Assembly: GCA_963840925.1 (NCBI GenBank)
Contig: CAWJAY010000055.1
Span: 62,001-126,000, forward strand
Source of the DNA: DATAOG01 sp963840925
GTDB lineage: Bacteria; Pseudomonadota; Alphaproteobacteria; Geminicoccales; Geminicoccaceae
Direction: 5' to 3'
Length of the DNA stretch: 64,000 nt
This document shows positions 44,398-52,644 of the stretch, piece by piece; positions within the stretch are counted from its first letter, which is position 1, and each line of letters opens with the position of its first letter. The notes under the pieces are model-generated. The model was not told the DNA's origin. It searched no databases and saw only the letters and a list, made by a program, of their open reading frames with translations. Both the position numbers and the translations under genes were made by a program.

Positions 44398-44781
44398 TCA
44401 GCGGACGGTGCGGATCTCGATTCCAAGCTCCAGGCCCGCCCAGGCGCGATCGGCCGTCATCGCGGGCAGCCCCAGCGATTGAGCCAATGCGAGGCAGGCG
44501 CGGTCGCCGAGCGAGAGACCGCGCGCTCGGGTGAGCGGCCGGAGGTCGCCCGCGAGCCGGGCCTGAGCGGCATCGAAATCGATCACCTCGAGGTCGAGGT
44601 CGACCAACCACGTCCAGGCGCTCTCGGCGGGCGTGCCGCGCTCGACCAGCTTTGCCTGCACCTCCGACAGATTGACCGCGCTGACGGCGGCGTCGTCGAG
44701 CACCGCCTCGACCGCGGAGGCACCGGGCTCCTCGCGCAGCACCGCGATCAGCGCCGACGCATCGAGCACGATCTCACTCAC
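44398..44781 (-). CDS. vapC: PIN-domain toxin (VapC family)
   Basis: A 127-aa PIN ribonuclease with acidic residues in EIVLDASALIAVLREEPG, VNLSEVQAKLVERG, LSLGDRACLALAQSLGLP and MTADRAW. It overlaps the upstream AbrB-type antitoxin gene by eight bases, the normal antitoxin-toxin order. It is convergent with the DddP-like gene. Confidence 0.92.
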   Translation of the reverse strand: MSEIVLDASALIAVLREEPGASAVEAVLDDAAVSAVNLSEVQAKLVERGTPAESAWTWLVDLDLEVIDFDAAQARLAGDLRPLTRARGLSLGDRACLALAQSLGLPAMTADRAWAGLELGIEIRTVR

Positions 44782-45022
44782 GCTCGGCCTGCTCGCGCCG
44801 GTCGTCGATCAGGCTTTGGGTCAGATCCTCGTCGCTTTGGATGTAGCGGCGGATCATCCGACGGGCCCGGGCGAGCGCCTGGCGCCGGGTCGAGAGCCGG
44901 AGCTCACCCTCCTCGACCCGCATCAGCAGTTCGTCGCCGGACCTGAGGTCAAGCGCCTTGCGCACGGCCGCTGGAATCACGACCCGGCCATTGGCGTTGA
45001 GCTTGGCCTTGGCATGCAGCAC
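44774..45022 (-). CDS. vapB: AbrB/SpoVT-type antitoxin
   Basis: An 82-aa antitoxin with the swapped-hairpin DNA-binding fold AKLNANGRVVIPAAVRKALD then LRSGDELLMRVEEGELRL, and a helical toxin-binding tail. The start is GTG 45022; no good ribosome site is visible. The upstream 45023-45065 is strikingly AT-rich for this genome (AGATATAGATTAAATCAGTG on the coding strand) and is the likely autoregulated promoter. Confidence 0.85.
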   Translation of the reverse strand: MLHAKAKLNANGRVVIPAAVRKALDLRSGDELLMRVEEGELRLSTRRQALARARRMIRRYIQSDEDLTQSLIDDRREQAERE

Positions 45023-45222
45023 TGATCATATCCACTGATTTAATCTATATCTGGTCGAGAATGACAGATCAGGCGCGTTGTGGCAAGAACGCTTGAAAAG
45101 TGGCGTGTCCCGGAACGCTGTCGGCGTCGACCGCCCTCTGCCCCAGCGTGAGGCTTGCGATCAGCTGCCCCTCGGTCAATGATCGGCGCGCCGGGGAACG
45201 GCCCAACCGGGAGGGACAAGCG

Positions 45223-45834
45223 TTGCGTCTGCACTATTCTTATGCGTCGCCCTATGTGCGCAAGGTCATGGCGGTCGCGATCGAGACCGGGCAATCGGAC
45301 AAGCTGGAGCTGACCGCGCGCAAGCTGAGCCCGGTCGCACCCGATGCCGCGGTCAGCCGCGACAACCCGCTCGGCAAGGTGCCCTGCCTGGTCACCGACG
45401 ACGGGGTCGCGCTGTTCGACTCCCGGGTGATCTGCGAATACCTCGACAGCCTGCACCACGGGCCCAAGATGTTCCCCGCGGCCGGACAGGCGCGCTGGAC
45501 CGCGCTCCGCCGCCAGGCCGAGGGCGACGGCATCCTCGATGCCGCCGTGATCACCCGCTACGAGACCGCGCTCAGGCCCGAGGCGCACCGCTGGCCGGAC
45601 TGGATCGAGGGCCAGAAGCAGAAATTCCGCCAGGCGCTGGATGCGCTCGAGCGCGAGGCGGCGAGCTTGGGCGAGACCGTCGACATCGGCACGCTGACGC
45701 TCGGCTGCGCGCTCGGCTATCTCGATTTCCGCTACGCCGCCGAGAACTGGCACTCGCGCCGGCCGCAGCTCGCTGGCTGGTTCGAGAAGTTCGGGACAAG
45801 GCCGTCGATGGCCGGGACCACGCCCAAGGAATGA
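45223..45834 (+). CDS. Glutathione S-transferase family protein
   Basis: A 203-aa GST with the N-terminal thioredoxin-fold motif LHYSYASPYVRKVMAVAIET, NPLGKVPCLVTDDGVALFDS with the cis-proline and glutathione-binding residues, and an all-helical C-terminal domain. I choose TTG 45223 because GGGAGGG lies at ideal spacing and it gives the family N-terminus; no ATG is available there. The 200 bp upstream are shared with the divergent vapBC promoter. Confidence 0.88.
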   Translation: MRLHYSYASPYVRKVMAVAIETGQSDKLELTARKLSPVAPDAAVSRDNPLGKVPCLVTDDGVALFDSRVICEYLDSLHHGPKMFPAAGQARWTALRRQAEGDGILDAAVITRYETALRPEAHRWPDWIEGQKQKFRQALDALEREAASLGETVDIGTLTLGCALGYLDFRYAAENWHSRRPQLAGWFEKFGTRPSMAGTTPKE

Positions 45835-45859
45835 GCGCGCCGAGGATCGCCCGGCCGGC

Positions 45860-46192
45860 TCACTCGTAGGCGAACAGCTCGACCAGCACGCCCGCGACCT
45901 GCCGGGCGATGGGTTGGGGCAGCGCGCCGGCGCGCTCAACCAGCAGCACCTTGTCGATGGTCCGGATCTGCTCGAGCGCGATCTGGCCGTCCTTGTCCTC
46001 GAACCGGACCGGGACGCGGGTCGGATAGGCCCGTGTCGACGTGGTCATAGGTGCTATGATCACTGCCTGGAGGTGCCGGTTCATCTCGTCGGGCGAGACG
46101 ATCACCGCCGGCCGCGGCTCGCGTCCCTTGGCGCCGCGGGCGGGTTCGGGGGCGACCAGCCAGATCTCGTAGCGCTGCGGCGGCTCTACCAC
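45860..46192 (-). CDS. mazF: MazF/PemK-type mRNA interferase toxin
   Basis: A 110-aa toxin of the MazF fold: QRYEIWLVAPEPARGAKGRE, RPAVIVSPDEMNRHLQAVII, APMTTSTRAYPTRVPVRF and ALEQIRTIDKVLLVERAGAL. The GTG start at 46192 overlaps the antitoxin stop (TGGCAGTGGTAG), giving translational coupling; a GTG two codons earlier is also possible. Confidence 0.92.
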   Translation of the reverse strand: MVEPPQRYEIWLVAPEPARGAKGREPRPAVIVSPDEMNRHLQAVIIAPMTTSTRAYPTRVPVRFEDKDGQIALEQIRTIDKVLLVERAGALPQPIARQVAGVLVELFAYE

Positions 46193-46437
46193 TGCCACGC
46201 AGCGTCGGCGGCCGGCGAGGCGAGCCCGTCCGGCAGCAGCGGGGCGTCGTCGCCGGCCGCCGCCATCTGTGCGAACTCCGCATCCCAGCCCGCCCGCGGC
46301 GCGCCGACCGGGCCGATGATGAGCCGGTCGCCTTCGATCTCGAAGCTGACCCGGTCGCCGAAGCCGCACTGCTCGATGATCGGCTTGGGGATCCGGATGC
46401 CCCGCGAGTTGCCGATGCGCACGAGATCCACATTCAT
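46186..46437 (-). CDS. mazE: MazE-type AbrB antitoxin
   Basis: An 83-aa antitoxin with the AbrB fold MNVDLVRIGNSRGIRIPKPI then IEQCGFGDRVSFEIEGDRLI, followed by an acidic Ala-rich tail. ATG 46437 gives the usual family start; ATG 46452, five codons earlier, is in frame. Upstream, TTGCGG and TACATT are 18 bp apart on the coding strand and could be its promoter. Confidence 0.92.
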   Translation of the reverse strand: MNVDLVRIGNSRGIRIPKPIIEQCGFGDRVSFEIEGDRLIIGPVGAPRAGWDAEFAQMAAAGDDAPLLPDGLASPAADAAWQW

Positions 46438-46580
46438 GGCCAAAGTCTCCATCGTTGGAGCCTACAATGTAATTACCGGAGCGTAGTTCCCGCAACCCCG
46501 ATGTCGAGGCTGAACCGATCCAGCCTGGCCCGCCGGGGTCAAATCGCGCTACCCTCGCCCAAGGTACGGGGAGGAACATC

Positions 46581-47426
46581 ATGATCCAGCGCTTGGCCTT
46601 GGCCGCGATCGCGCTCCTGTTGGTGTCCGGCGCCAACGCCGGCGCGCAGACCTTGGAGCGGGTTCGCTCGAGCGGCACCTTTACGATCGGCTACCGCGAG
46701 GATGCGGCACCGTTCTCCTACCGCGACGCCCAGGGCCAGATCGCCGGCTATACGGTCGAGCTCTGCCGGGCGATCGCGACCAACGTCAAGGACGCGCTCG
46801 GCCTCGCCGAGATCAAGGTGGTCTACGAGCCGGTCACGACCGAGGGCCGCTTCCAGACGATCCGGGACGGGCGGATCGACCTCCTGTGCGAGGCGACCAC
46901 GGTGACGCTCAGCCGGCGCGCGCTGGTCGATTTCTCGCTGTTCACGTTCATCGACGGCGCGAGCGTGCTGCTGCGCGCCGACAGCCCGCCGGACCTGAAA
47001 GGCCTGGCCGGCAACAAGGTCGGCGTGCGCGGCGGCACGACCACCGAGGAGGCGCTCCGGAACACGCTCGCCAAGGATTCGATCGCCGCCGAGGTGGTGA
47101 GCGTTCCGAGTCACGATGACGGCCTGAAGCGGCTCGAGGCGGGCGAGATCGCGGCCTACTTCGCCGACCGGGCGATCCTCCTGTTCCTCGCGGCCAGGAG
47201 CCAGACCAAGGATTTGCGGGTGTCGGGGCGCTTCTTCACGTTCGAGCCCTACGCGCTGGCGCTCCGCCCAGGCGACCACGCGTTCCGGCTGCTGGTCGAC
47301 CGGACCTTGAGCGGGCTTTACCGCTCCGGCGCGATCCACGGGATCTTCACCGCCGCCTTCGGCCCGGCCGCCCGAGAGAGCGATCTGTTACAGGCGCTCT
47401 ACGTGATCAATGGCCTGCCCAAATAG
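46581..47426 (+). CDS. Amino-acid ABC transporter substrate-binding protein (family 3)
   Basis: A 281-aa periplasmic binding protein with a signal peptide (residues 1-22) and the SBP_bac_3 pattern: TIGYREDAAPFSYRDAQGQI, AGYTVELCRAIA, DGRIDLLCEATTVTLSRRA and GNKVGVRGGTTTEEAL. Such proteins feed polar amino acids to an ABC importer, but no permease or ATPase gene is adjacent. The last 68 codons and 3' flank are duplicated in degraded form at 48592-48830. Confidence 0.92.
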   Translation: MIQRLALAAIALLLVSGANAGAQTLERVRSSGTFTIGYREDAAPFSYRDAQGQIAGYTVELCRAIATNVKDALGLAEIKVVYEPVTTEGRFQTIRDGRIDLLCEATTVTLSRRALVDFSLFTFIDGASVLLRADSPPDLKGLAGNKVGVRGGTTTEEALRNTLAKDSIAAEVVSVPSHDDGLKRLEAGEIAAYFADRAILLFLAARSQTKDLRVSGRFFTFEPYALALRPGDHAFRLLVDRTLSGLYRSGAIHGIFTAAFGPAARESDLLQALYVINGLPK

Positions 47427-47460
47427 ATACCCGCAAGTAGACGAGCTTCCGGGCGCGGGC
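47223..47460 (+). repeat. Source copy of a duplicated 3' segment
   Basis: This stretch, from the codons for GRFFTFEPYA through the stop and about 35 bp of 3' flank, recurs at 48592-48830. Shared non-coding sequence such as CGAGCTTCCGGGCGCGGGC shows the duplication included DNA beyond the stop. Confidence 0.85.
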
Positions 47461-47757
47461 AACAGCGGGTCGCAAAGCGTCAGAATGCCGCTATGGGCAG
47501 CCCTCGCGGCGCGGCCGGCGCCGCCGGAGGCTTGCCGTATCGGGCGAACCGCCGCATGATGGTATGTTCAGGAACCGGCAAATGGGGAATTCCGGTTCAG
47601 ATCAAAGCGGAGACGCAGCCTTGAAGTCCTGGCACCACCCTTCCATGCCGCGATGAATTGCGATAAGGGCTCAATCGCAGATGTGGAACCGGTGCCTGGA
47701 CAATCCAGGTAAGAGCCCACTACCAAGTACCAACAATTCCGCGAGGAGGACACGAAC
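47427..47757. other. Intergenic region before the cysteine-rich protein gene
   Basis: 331 bp with no recognisable gene. The first part (to 47460) is the flank included in the duplication. The rest should carry the promoter of the following gene, but I see no clear -35/-10 pair. Confidence 0.45.
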
Positions 47758-48387
47758 ATGCAACGTTTGCTCGGGCCGGCAATGGCCACCGCCCTGCTTC
47801 TGAGCGCGACGCTCGCGCATGCCGACTCAATCACCGACTACGTCACGCAGGTCGATGCCGCCCACAACCGCGTCATGGTCGGCCGCACACTGTTCACCGC
47901 CAACCCCAACAACGCGGTCGGGACGCCGGTCGATGAGCTCAAGGTCGGCGACAAGGTCACGGTAAGCTACCAGACGAGCAGCGGGGGCGCCCTGAACAAC
48001 GCGAGCGCGATCACCATGGTCGAGGCTGCGCCCATGGCTGCGATGCCGCTGGCAGGGTACGTCCAAGAGGGCTGCGAGGCCGAGCTCCAGACCTATTGCA
48101 GCCAGGTGGTTCCGGGCCAGAACCGGCTGCTCGCCTGCCTCTACGCCCACGGCGACAAGCTCTCCGGCCAGTGCGAGTTGGCGCTCTACCAATCGGCATC
48201 GGCACTCGATCGGGCGATCAGCAACGTCGCCTATCTCGCCGATCAGTGCCAAGCCGACATCGAGAGCAAGTGCGCCAATGTCCAGCCCGGCCAGGGTCGG
48301 ATCGCCCAGTGTCTCGCCGACAACAAGGCCACGCTCAGCCCGACCTGCACCCAGGCGATCGGCCAAGTCCAGGCGCAGATCGAGTAG
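47758..48387 (+). CDS. Secreted cysteine-rich-repeat protein with N-terminal DUF1344-like part
   Basis: A 209-aa exported protein with a signal peptide (about residues 1-22, ending AHA). Residues about 24-90 resemble DUF1344 (VTQVDAAHNRVMVGRTLFTA, VDELKVGDKVTVSYQTSSGG). The C-terminal half has two copies of the cysteine-rich GLG1-type repeat: C-x3-LQTYCSQVVPGQNRLLACL and C-x3-IESKCANVQPGQGRIAQCL, each ending LSxxC. Function unknown. The start ATG has GAGGAGGA upstream. A hairpin follows downstream. Confidence 0.85.
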   Translation: MQRLLGPAMATALLLSATLAHADSITDYVTQVDAAHNRVMVGRTLFTANPNNAVGTPVDELKVGDKVTVSYQTSSGGALNNASAITMVEAAPMAAMPLAGYVQEGCEAELQTYCSQVVPGQNRLLACLYAHGDKLSGQCELALYQSASALDRAISNVAYLADQCQADIESKCANVQPGQGRIAQCLADNKATLSPTCTQAIGQVQAQIE

Positions 48388-48489
48388 GGAGCAGCGATCG
48401 CAGCGGCGCTTGGAGGCGCAGCGGCGCCCGCCTGACACGCTGGTGGCCGCCGAGCCAACGTTTGCGGCGCCGGCGGATATCGGCTAGCT

Positions 48490-48508
48490 GGGCCGGCCTT
48501 GCCGGCCC
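48490..48508. repeat. Perfect GC hairpin (8-bp stem)
   Basis: GGGCCGGC-CTT-GCCGGCCC is a perfect inverted repeat without a T run, just upstream of the candidate terminator. It may add to termination or RNA stability. Confidence 0.45.
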
Positions 48509-48534
48509 GCTGGTTGAGGTCCGTAAAACAAGGC

Positions 48535-48568
48535 CCGGGCCGGGGCAGCGCAAGCTCCGGCCCGGTTT
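48535..48568 (+). terminator. Candidate terminator hairpin
   Basis: CCGGGCCGG pairs with CCGGCCCGG, extended inward by three further pairs including one G-T, around a 7-base loop; TTT follows. The T run is short, so strength is uncertain. It would end the cysteine-rich protein transcript. Confidence 0.55.
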
Positions 48569-48591
48569 CGTTCGATCAGTCACCCCTGGGG

Positions 48592-48830
48592 TCGGGGGCG
48601 CTTCTTCACGTTCGAGCGCTACGGCTGGCACTCCGCCCAGGCGACCACGCGTCCCGGCTGCTGGTCGACCGGACCTTGAGCGGGCTCTACCGCTCCGGCG
48701 CGATCCAGGGGGATCTTCACTGCAGCCTTCGGCCCGGCCGCCCAGGAGGACGATCTCTTGCAGCCGCTCTACGTGATCAACGACCTGCTCTAGTAGGTAT
48801 CCCCAAGTAGGCGAGCTTCCGGGCGCGGGC
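48592..48830 (+). pseudogene. Degraded duplicate of the binding-protein 3' end
   Basis: The sequence aligns base for base with 47223-47460 (CTTCTTCACGTTCGAG, GACCTTGAGCGGGCT, TACCGCTCCGGCGCGATCCA, CTACGTGATCAA). It contains several indels and no open frame through the segment. It is a relic of a local duplication that now lies just upstream of the aminotransferase gene. Confidence 0.85.
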
Positions 48831-48872
48831 GGGAGCTGCTAAGCAGGGCGTCCACGCGCGCGGAGGCGGCAG

Positions 48873-49722
48873 ATGGCGGCGGCGATCTTCTGGCACGGCG
48901 GCCGATGGTATGAGGACCAGCAGCCGAAGCTGCTCGGGCCCATGGACCATGCCATGTGGATGGCGAGCCTCGCCTTCGATGGCGCACGCGCCTTCGAGGG
49001 CCTTGCGCCCGACCTCGACCGGCACTGCGCCCGCCTGATCAATTCGACCCGCAAGATGCTGCTCGAGCCGACCATGGCGGCCGATGAGGTGCTGGACCTC
49101 TGCCGCCAGGCGATCCGCCGGCTGCCGCGGGAAGTGCCGCTCTACGTCCGGCCGATGTTCTACGCGATGCGCGGCTTCGTCACGCCCGAGCCGGAGTTCG
49201 ACCGAGTTCGCGCTCGCGGTCTACGCCTCGCCGATGCCCGAGCCCAAGGGCATGAGCGTCTGCTTTTCCAGCTACCGGCGGCCGGCGCGCGATGCCGCCC
49301 CGACGGACGCCAAGGCAGGCTGCCTCTATCCGAACATGCAGCGCGCGCTGGTCGAGGCGACCGCCCGCGGCTTCGACAACGGCATCACGCTCGACGCCGC
49401 GGCCAACGTCGCCGAGCTTGCGACCGCCAACTTGTGGATCGCCAGGGACGGGGTCGCGCTGACGCCCGCCGCCAACGGCACTTTCCTCGCCGGCATCACG
49501 CGCGCCCGGGTGGCGCAATTGCTCCGCGACGCCGGCACCGAGGTCCAGGAGACGACGCTGACCAAGCAGGACATCCTCGACGCCGACGAGGTCTTTTGCA
49601 GCGGCAACTACGGCAAGGTGCTGCCGATCACCAAGGTCGAGGACCGCAACTACCAGACCGGCCACGTCTACCGCCAGGCCCGCGAGCTCTACTTCGAGTT
49701 CGCCCGCACCCAGCCGGTCTGA
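48873..49722 (+). pseudogene. ilvE: Branched-chain aminotransferase (class IV, IlvE-like), split by one frameshift
   Basis: A PLP fold-type IV aminotransferase, IlvE-like. From ATG 48873 it reads MAAAIFWHGGRWYEDQQPKL to RPMFYAMRGFVTPEPE, then the frame is lost at GAGTTCGACCGAGTTC. Removing one T (49197-49198) gives ESTEFALAVYASPMPEPKG and continues to the stop at 49722. It includes the lysine-bearing TDAKAGCLYPNMQRALVEA and GTFLAGITRARVAQLLRDAG. Both halves are conserved to the end, so a single-base sequence error or a very recent mutation is likely. Confidence 0.85.
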
Positions 49723-49736
49723 ACTCGGGTCCCATT

Positions 49737-50117
49737 ATGCGCGCCGCAAAGCCGGTGGCCGATCAGGAAGGCGATCTGTTTGAGATGGCCAATCTGTCGC
49801 CGGCCTTGAGCGGACTGCCGATGATCGTCTGGATCTCGGAGCGCGGCCGCGCGCGCCACGACGCGCGCGTAACAGTCTCTCTGGTGCACGGCCGCCGCGC
49901 GCGCCCGGATCGTACCGCATCCGTCTCGGTGCGCCCGACCGTCGAGATCGTCGCCGGGCCGGAGATCGACAGTCGCGATCTGGCGCTTGTGCGGCAGTGG
50001 ATTGAGCAGAATCGCGAGGTGATTATCGCCTATTGGGACGGCGATCTGCTGACCGACGAGGTGATCGCGCGGCTGCAGCCCATCGCCAGACGGGCCCCGT
50101 CGAGCGGGACGCCTTGA
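49737..50117 (+). CDS. Conserved hypothetical protein (DUF4160-like)
   Basis: A 126-aa protein that I do not recognise with certainty. The core LPMIVWISERGRARHDARVT then VSLVHG, with DLALVRQWIEQNREVIIAYW and DGDLLTDEVIARLQPI, resembles small proteins related to DUF4160 that often sit in toxin-antitoxin-rich regions. The start ATG 49737 lies 14 bp after the aminotransferase stop and lacks a ribosome site; ATG 49785 is an alternative. Confidence 0.55.
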   Translation: MRAAKPVADQEGDLFEMANLSPALSGLPMIVWISERGRARHDARVTVSLVHGRRARPDRTASVSVRPTVEIVAGPEIDSRDLALVRQWIEQNREVIIAYWDGDLLTDEVIARLQPIARRAPSSGTP

Positions 50118-50139
50118 CCACGACGGTTTGACGCGGGGC

Positions 50140-51255
50140 ATGGACCGTCTCGAAATCCCGATGGTGCAACGAACGACAATCCGGCGGCAAGCGCGCGCCT
50201 GCGACCTTGCCGTCTGCCTGGCGCTTCTGCTCGTCGGCAGCTGCGGAGCGCCCGCCGCCGGGCCTGCGGCTGGCTTGACCGGCGCGGCGGCTCACGAGGT
50301 CTCGGCGGTCCCGACGACCAGCCCGCCCCCGGTTGCGATCACGAGGTTGGAGACCACGTTCCGGGTCGACGGCCGACCGTTCACGATGTGGGGCATGCGG
50401 GTCGCGAGCGCGTCCCAGACGCCGGCGCTGACCGAGGCGCTGATCGCGAATCTCGATGATTACCGGGAGCATGGTCTGAACACGATTACCGTGTTCTACC
50501 AGGGCAGCAGCGGCGGTTATTCCGACCCGTTCGCCGCCGACGGGCGGGGCATGGACGCGGGCCACAAGGCGCGCATGGAGCAGATCGTCGCGGCCGCCCG
50601 CGCGCGCGGGATCGTCGTCATCGTCGGCATCTTGTACCAGAGGGCTGCCTGGAACCTGAACAGCGCCGCCTCGGTCCACAACGCGGTCAAGACCGTCGCC
50701 GCTTTCCTGCTGCCCTACCGCAACGTCATCATCAATGTCGTCAACGAGGGCAACGCCGGTCAGTGGTCGGACACCAACGGCATCTACGACGTCGGTGTCC
50801 CGGCCAACATCGGCGCGCTGTGCGCGGACATCCATTCGGTCGATCCGATGCGACTTTGCGGCAGCGGCGGGTTTGCCGACAGTTACAACGTTGGAGTCGG
50901 CCTCGACAGCAACGTCGATGTGCTGCTGTTCTCGACCGCCGGCGTCACTCCGACCTCGTCGGCCAAGTACGACGACTTCGTGGCTCAGGGCGTCAATGAT
51001 AAGCCCATCGTCAACGTCGAACTGTTCGGCGGCTACACCCTAAAGTGGTCGAGGCCGGGTGTGTTCCATTCCACTGCGAAGTCGCATTATCAAAACGAGG
51101 TCATGGCCAAGAAAAACAGGCCCGGCCTGTCGATCTTCTTCTTCTCGGAGCCATGGCTGCAAGGCAGGCCGATCCATTACGAGCTCGGCGGGCAGGGGAC
51201 GAGCGCCGACCCGGGAATCAGGTGGTTCTGGGACTACGTGCGTGCCAACCCGTGA
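50140..51255 (+). CDS. Putative lipoprotein with glycoside-hydrolase-like TIM barrel
   Basis: A 371-aa exported protein. A lipobox-like LLVGSCGAP near residue 30 suggests a lipoprotein. The mature part resembles (beta/alpha)8 glycoside hydrolases of the cellulase-like clan: FRVDGRPFTMWGMRVASASQ, HGLNTITVFYQGSSGGYSDP, VVIVGILYQRAAWN, a candidate acid/base in NVIINVVNEGN, and a second glutamate in PIVNVELFGG. The specific substrate is unknown. The start is uncertain between ATG 50140 and 50161. Confidence 0.65.
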   Translation: MDRLEIPMVQRTTIRRQARACDLAVCLALLLVGSCGAPAAGPAAGLTGAAAHEVSAVPTTSPPPVAITRLETTFRVDGRPFTMWGMRVASASQTPALTEALIANLDDYREHGLNTITVFYQGSSGGYSDPFAADGRGMDAGHKARMEQIVAAARARGIVVIVGILYQRAAWNLNSAASVHNAVKTVAAFLLPYRNVIINVVNEGNAGQWSDTNGIYDVGVPANIGALCADIHSVDPMRLCGSGGFADSYNVGVGLDSNVDVLLFSTAGVTPTSSAKYDDFVAQGVNDKPIVNVELFGGYTLKWSRPGVFHSTAKSHYQNEVMAKKNRPGLSIFFFSEPWLQGRPIHYELGGQGTSADPGIRWFWDYVRANP

Positions 51256-51330
51256 ATTGCGACGGCGCGGTCGCTCGGCCCGGCGCAACCCCGGCGCGCA
51301 CACCGGCTCCCGAGCCGTAGGCGCCGCGGG

Positions 51331-52053
51331 TCAGAGCAGCGCGCTGAAGTTGGCGAAGATCTGCCGCGCCGCCCGGTTGAGGCTTGGCATGTGCGCGTCG
51401 GCCTCAGCCGTGAAGCGGGCCGCGCCGTCGCTGCCCAGGCGCAGAATTAGCGCTTCGGTGGTCGCCGGATCGGCGAGCCAGTCGGCGAGCGTCGGTGGGT
51501 CAACCTCGGCATGGAACTGCAGCCCGAACGCGCGCTCGCCGAAGGCCAGCGCCTGGATGGCGCAGCGGCTCGAGGTCGCGAGCACGCTCGCACCCGCGGG
51601 CGGCGCCGTGACCTCGGCCGCGTGCCACTGCAGGAAGCAGGTCGTCGGTGCAAGACCCGCGAACAGCGGGTGGTCGCGCCCGGCCGTGGTCAGCTCGACC
51701 TCGAAGACGCCGACCTCGGGCGTCCTCGCCGGCCGCACCTCGCCGCCGAGCGCGGCTGCCAGCAGCTGATGGCCGAGGCAGATGCCGAGATACGGCATGT
51801 CCAGCTCCACGACGGCGGTCCGGATCGCCTGCTTCTCCGCCTCGAGCCAGGGATGCAGGGTCTCCTGCCAGACATCCTGGGCGCCGCCCATGACCAGCAG
51901 CGCATCGTAGTCCTCGAGCGCCGGGATCGCTTCGCCCGCGTCCAGCGCCACCACGTCCCAACCGATGCCGCCCGCCCGCAGGCAATCGCGAAAGATGCCG
52001 GGATGCGCGAGCTCCATGTGCTGAAACACCAGTACGCGGGGGCGGCGGGCCAT
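51331..52053 (-). CDS. Class I glutamine amidotransferase-like protein
   Basis: A 240-aa protein of the GMP-synthase-type glutamine amidotransferase family. The triad is visible: the nucleophilic Cys in YLGICLGHQLLAAALGG, and His-Glu in FGLQFHAEVD. MGGAQDVWQETLHPWLEAE is also typical. Stand-alone members hydrolyse gamma-glutamyl compounds or serve unknown partners. The start ATG 52053 gives the family N-terminus. It diverges from the RusA-like remnant. Confidence 0.9.
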   Translation of the reverse strand: MARRPRVLVFQHMELAHPGIFRDCLRAGGIGWDVVALDAGEAIPALEDYDALLVMGGAQDVWQETLHPWLEAEKQAIRTAVVELDMPYLGICLGHQLLAAALGGEVRPARTPEVGVFEVELTTAGRDHPLFAGLAPTTCFLQWHAAEVTAPPAGASVLATSSRCAIQALAFGERAFGLQFHAEVDPPTLADWLADPATTEALILRLGSDGAARFTAEADAHMPSLNRAARQIFANFSALL

Positions 52054-52242
52054 GCAGACGATCCTCGATGCGGGCGAGCACACAAGGCGCAGGCTCCACT
52101 TGATAGCGTCGGCGGCGGCCGAAGACGAGAGCCGCTGATCGCCTCCGGCGCATTCAAGGACCTATCCGGGTCTAGGTTTTCGGGCTAGCATAGCCGTATC
52201 AATGACCGAGCGCCTTTTTGATCACGCTTTGGCCTGACGCCC

Positions 52243-52644
52243 TTGCTTACCTTTTGAGTTCATCGTCCAAGGACCCGCGGTTTCCCAGCAGGCGCGCCGG
52301 CGGGACGCTGGATGGCCAAGGTCCGGCAACAGGTTCTCCACAGTACGCCAGCCACTACCGTCCCGTCAGGCGGGCCGGTGATGGTCGCGCTCACCTATTT
52401 CTACGACGACGGTGCGCCGGACGTGGACAATCTGGTCAAGCCTGTTCTGGATGCCCTCAAGGGCCTGGCGTTTATCGATGACGAGCAGGTGACGGATTTG
52501 TTGGTCCGCAAGCGCAATCTGTCAGGTAAGCTCAAGGTCGACGATGCGACCCCGATCATGGCTGCGGGCTTCGATCTCGGTCGCCATTCCTCCACGTGGT
52601 CGTTCGCGCGGCGTCCGGTCAGGAGATCACGCTTTGATGCATAG
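52243..52644 (+). pseudogene. RusA-family Holliday-junction resolvase-like gene, broken by frameshifts
   Basis: The catalytic part is in one frame from ATG 52312: MVALTYFYDDGAPDVDNLVK then PVLDALKGLAFIDDEQVTDL, with the RusA acidic residues (VDN, ALKG, DDEQV). The expected N-terminus lies upstream in other frames: FEFIVQGPAVSQQARRRDAG. One extra T in TTTT at 52252-52255 and one missing base near 52305 would join TTG 52243 to the core. The internal ATG 52312 could give a shorter product lacking the first strand. The stop overlaps the next gene, a PD-(D/E)XK-HEPN protein. Confidence 0.7.

Noticed and set aside
49201..50117. Continuation of the first aminotransferase frame into the following gene as one fusion protein
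   Set aside because: After 49197 that frame has no aminotransferase sequence, while the other frame does. The fusion is an artefact of the frameshift.
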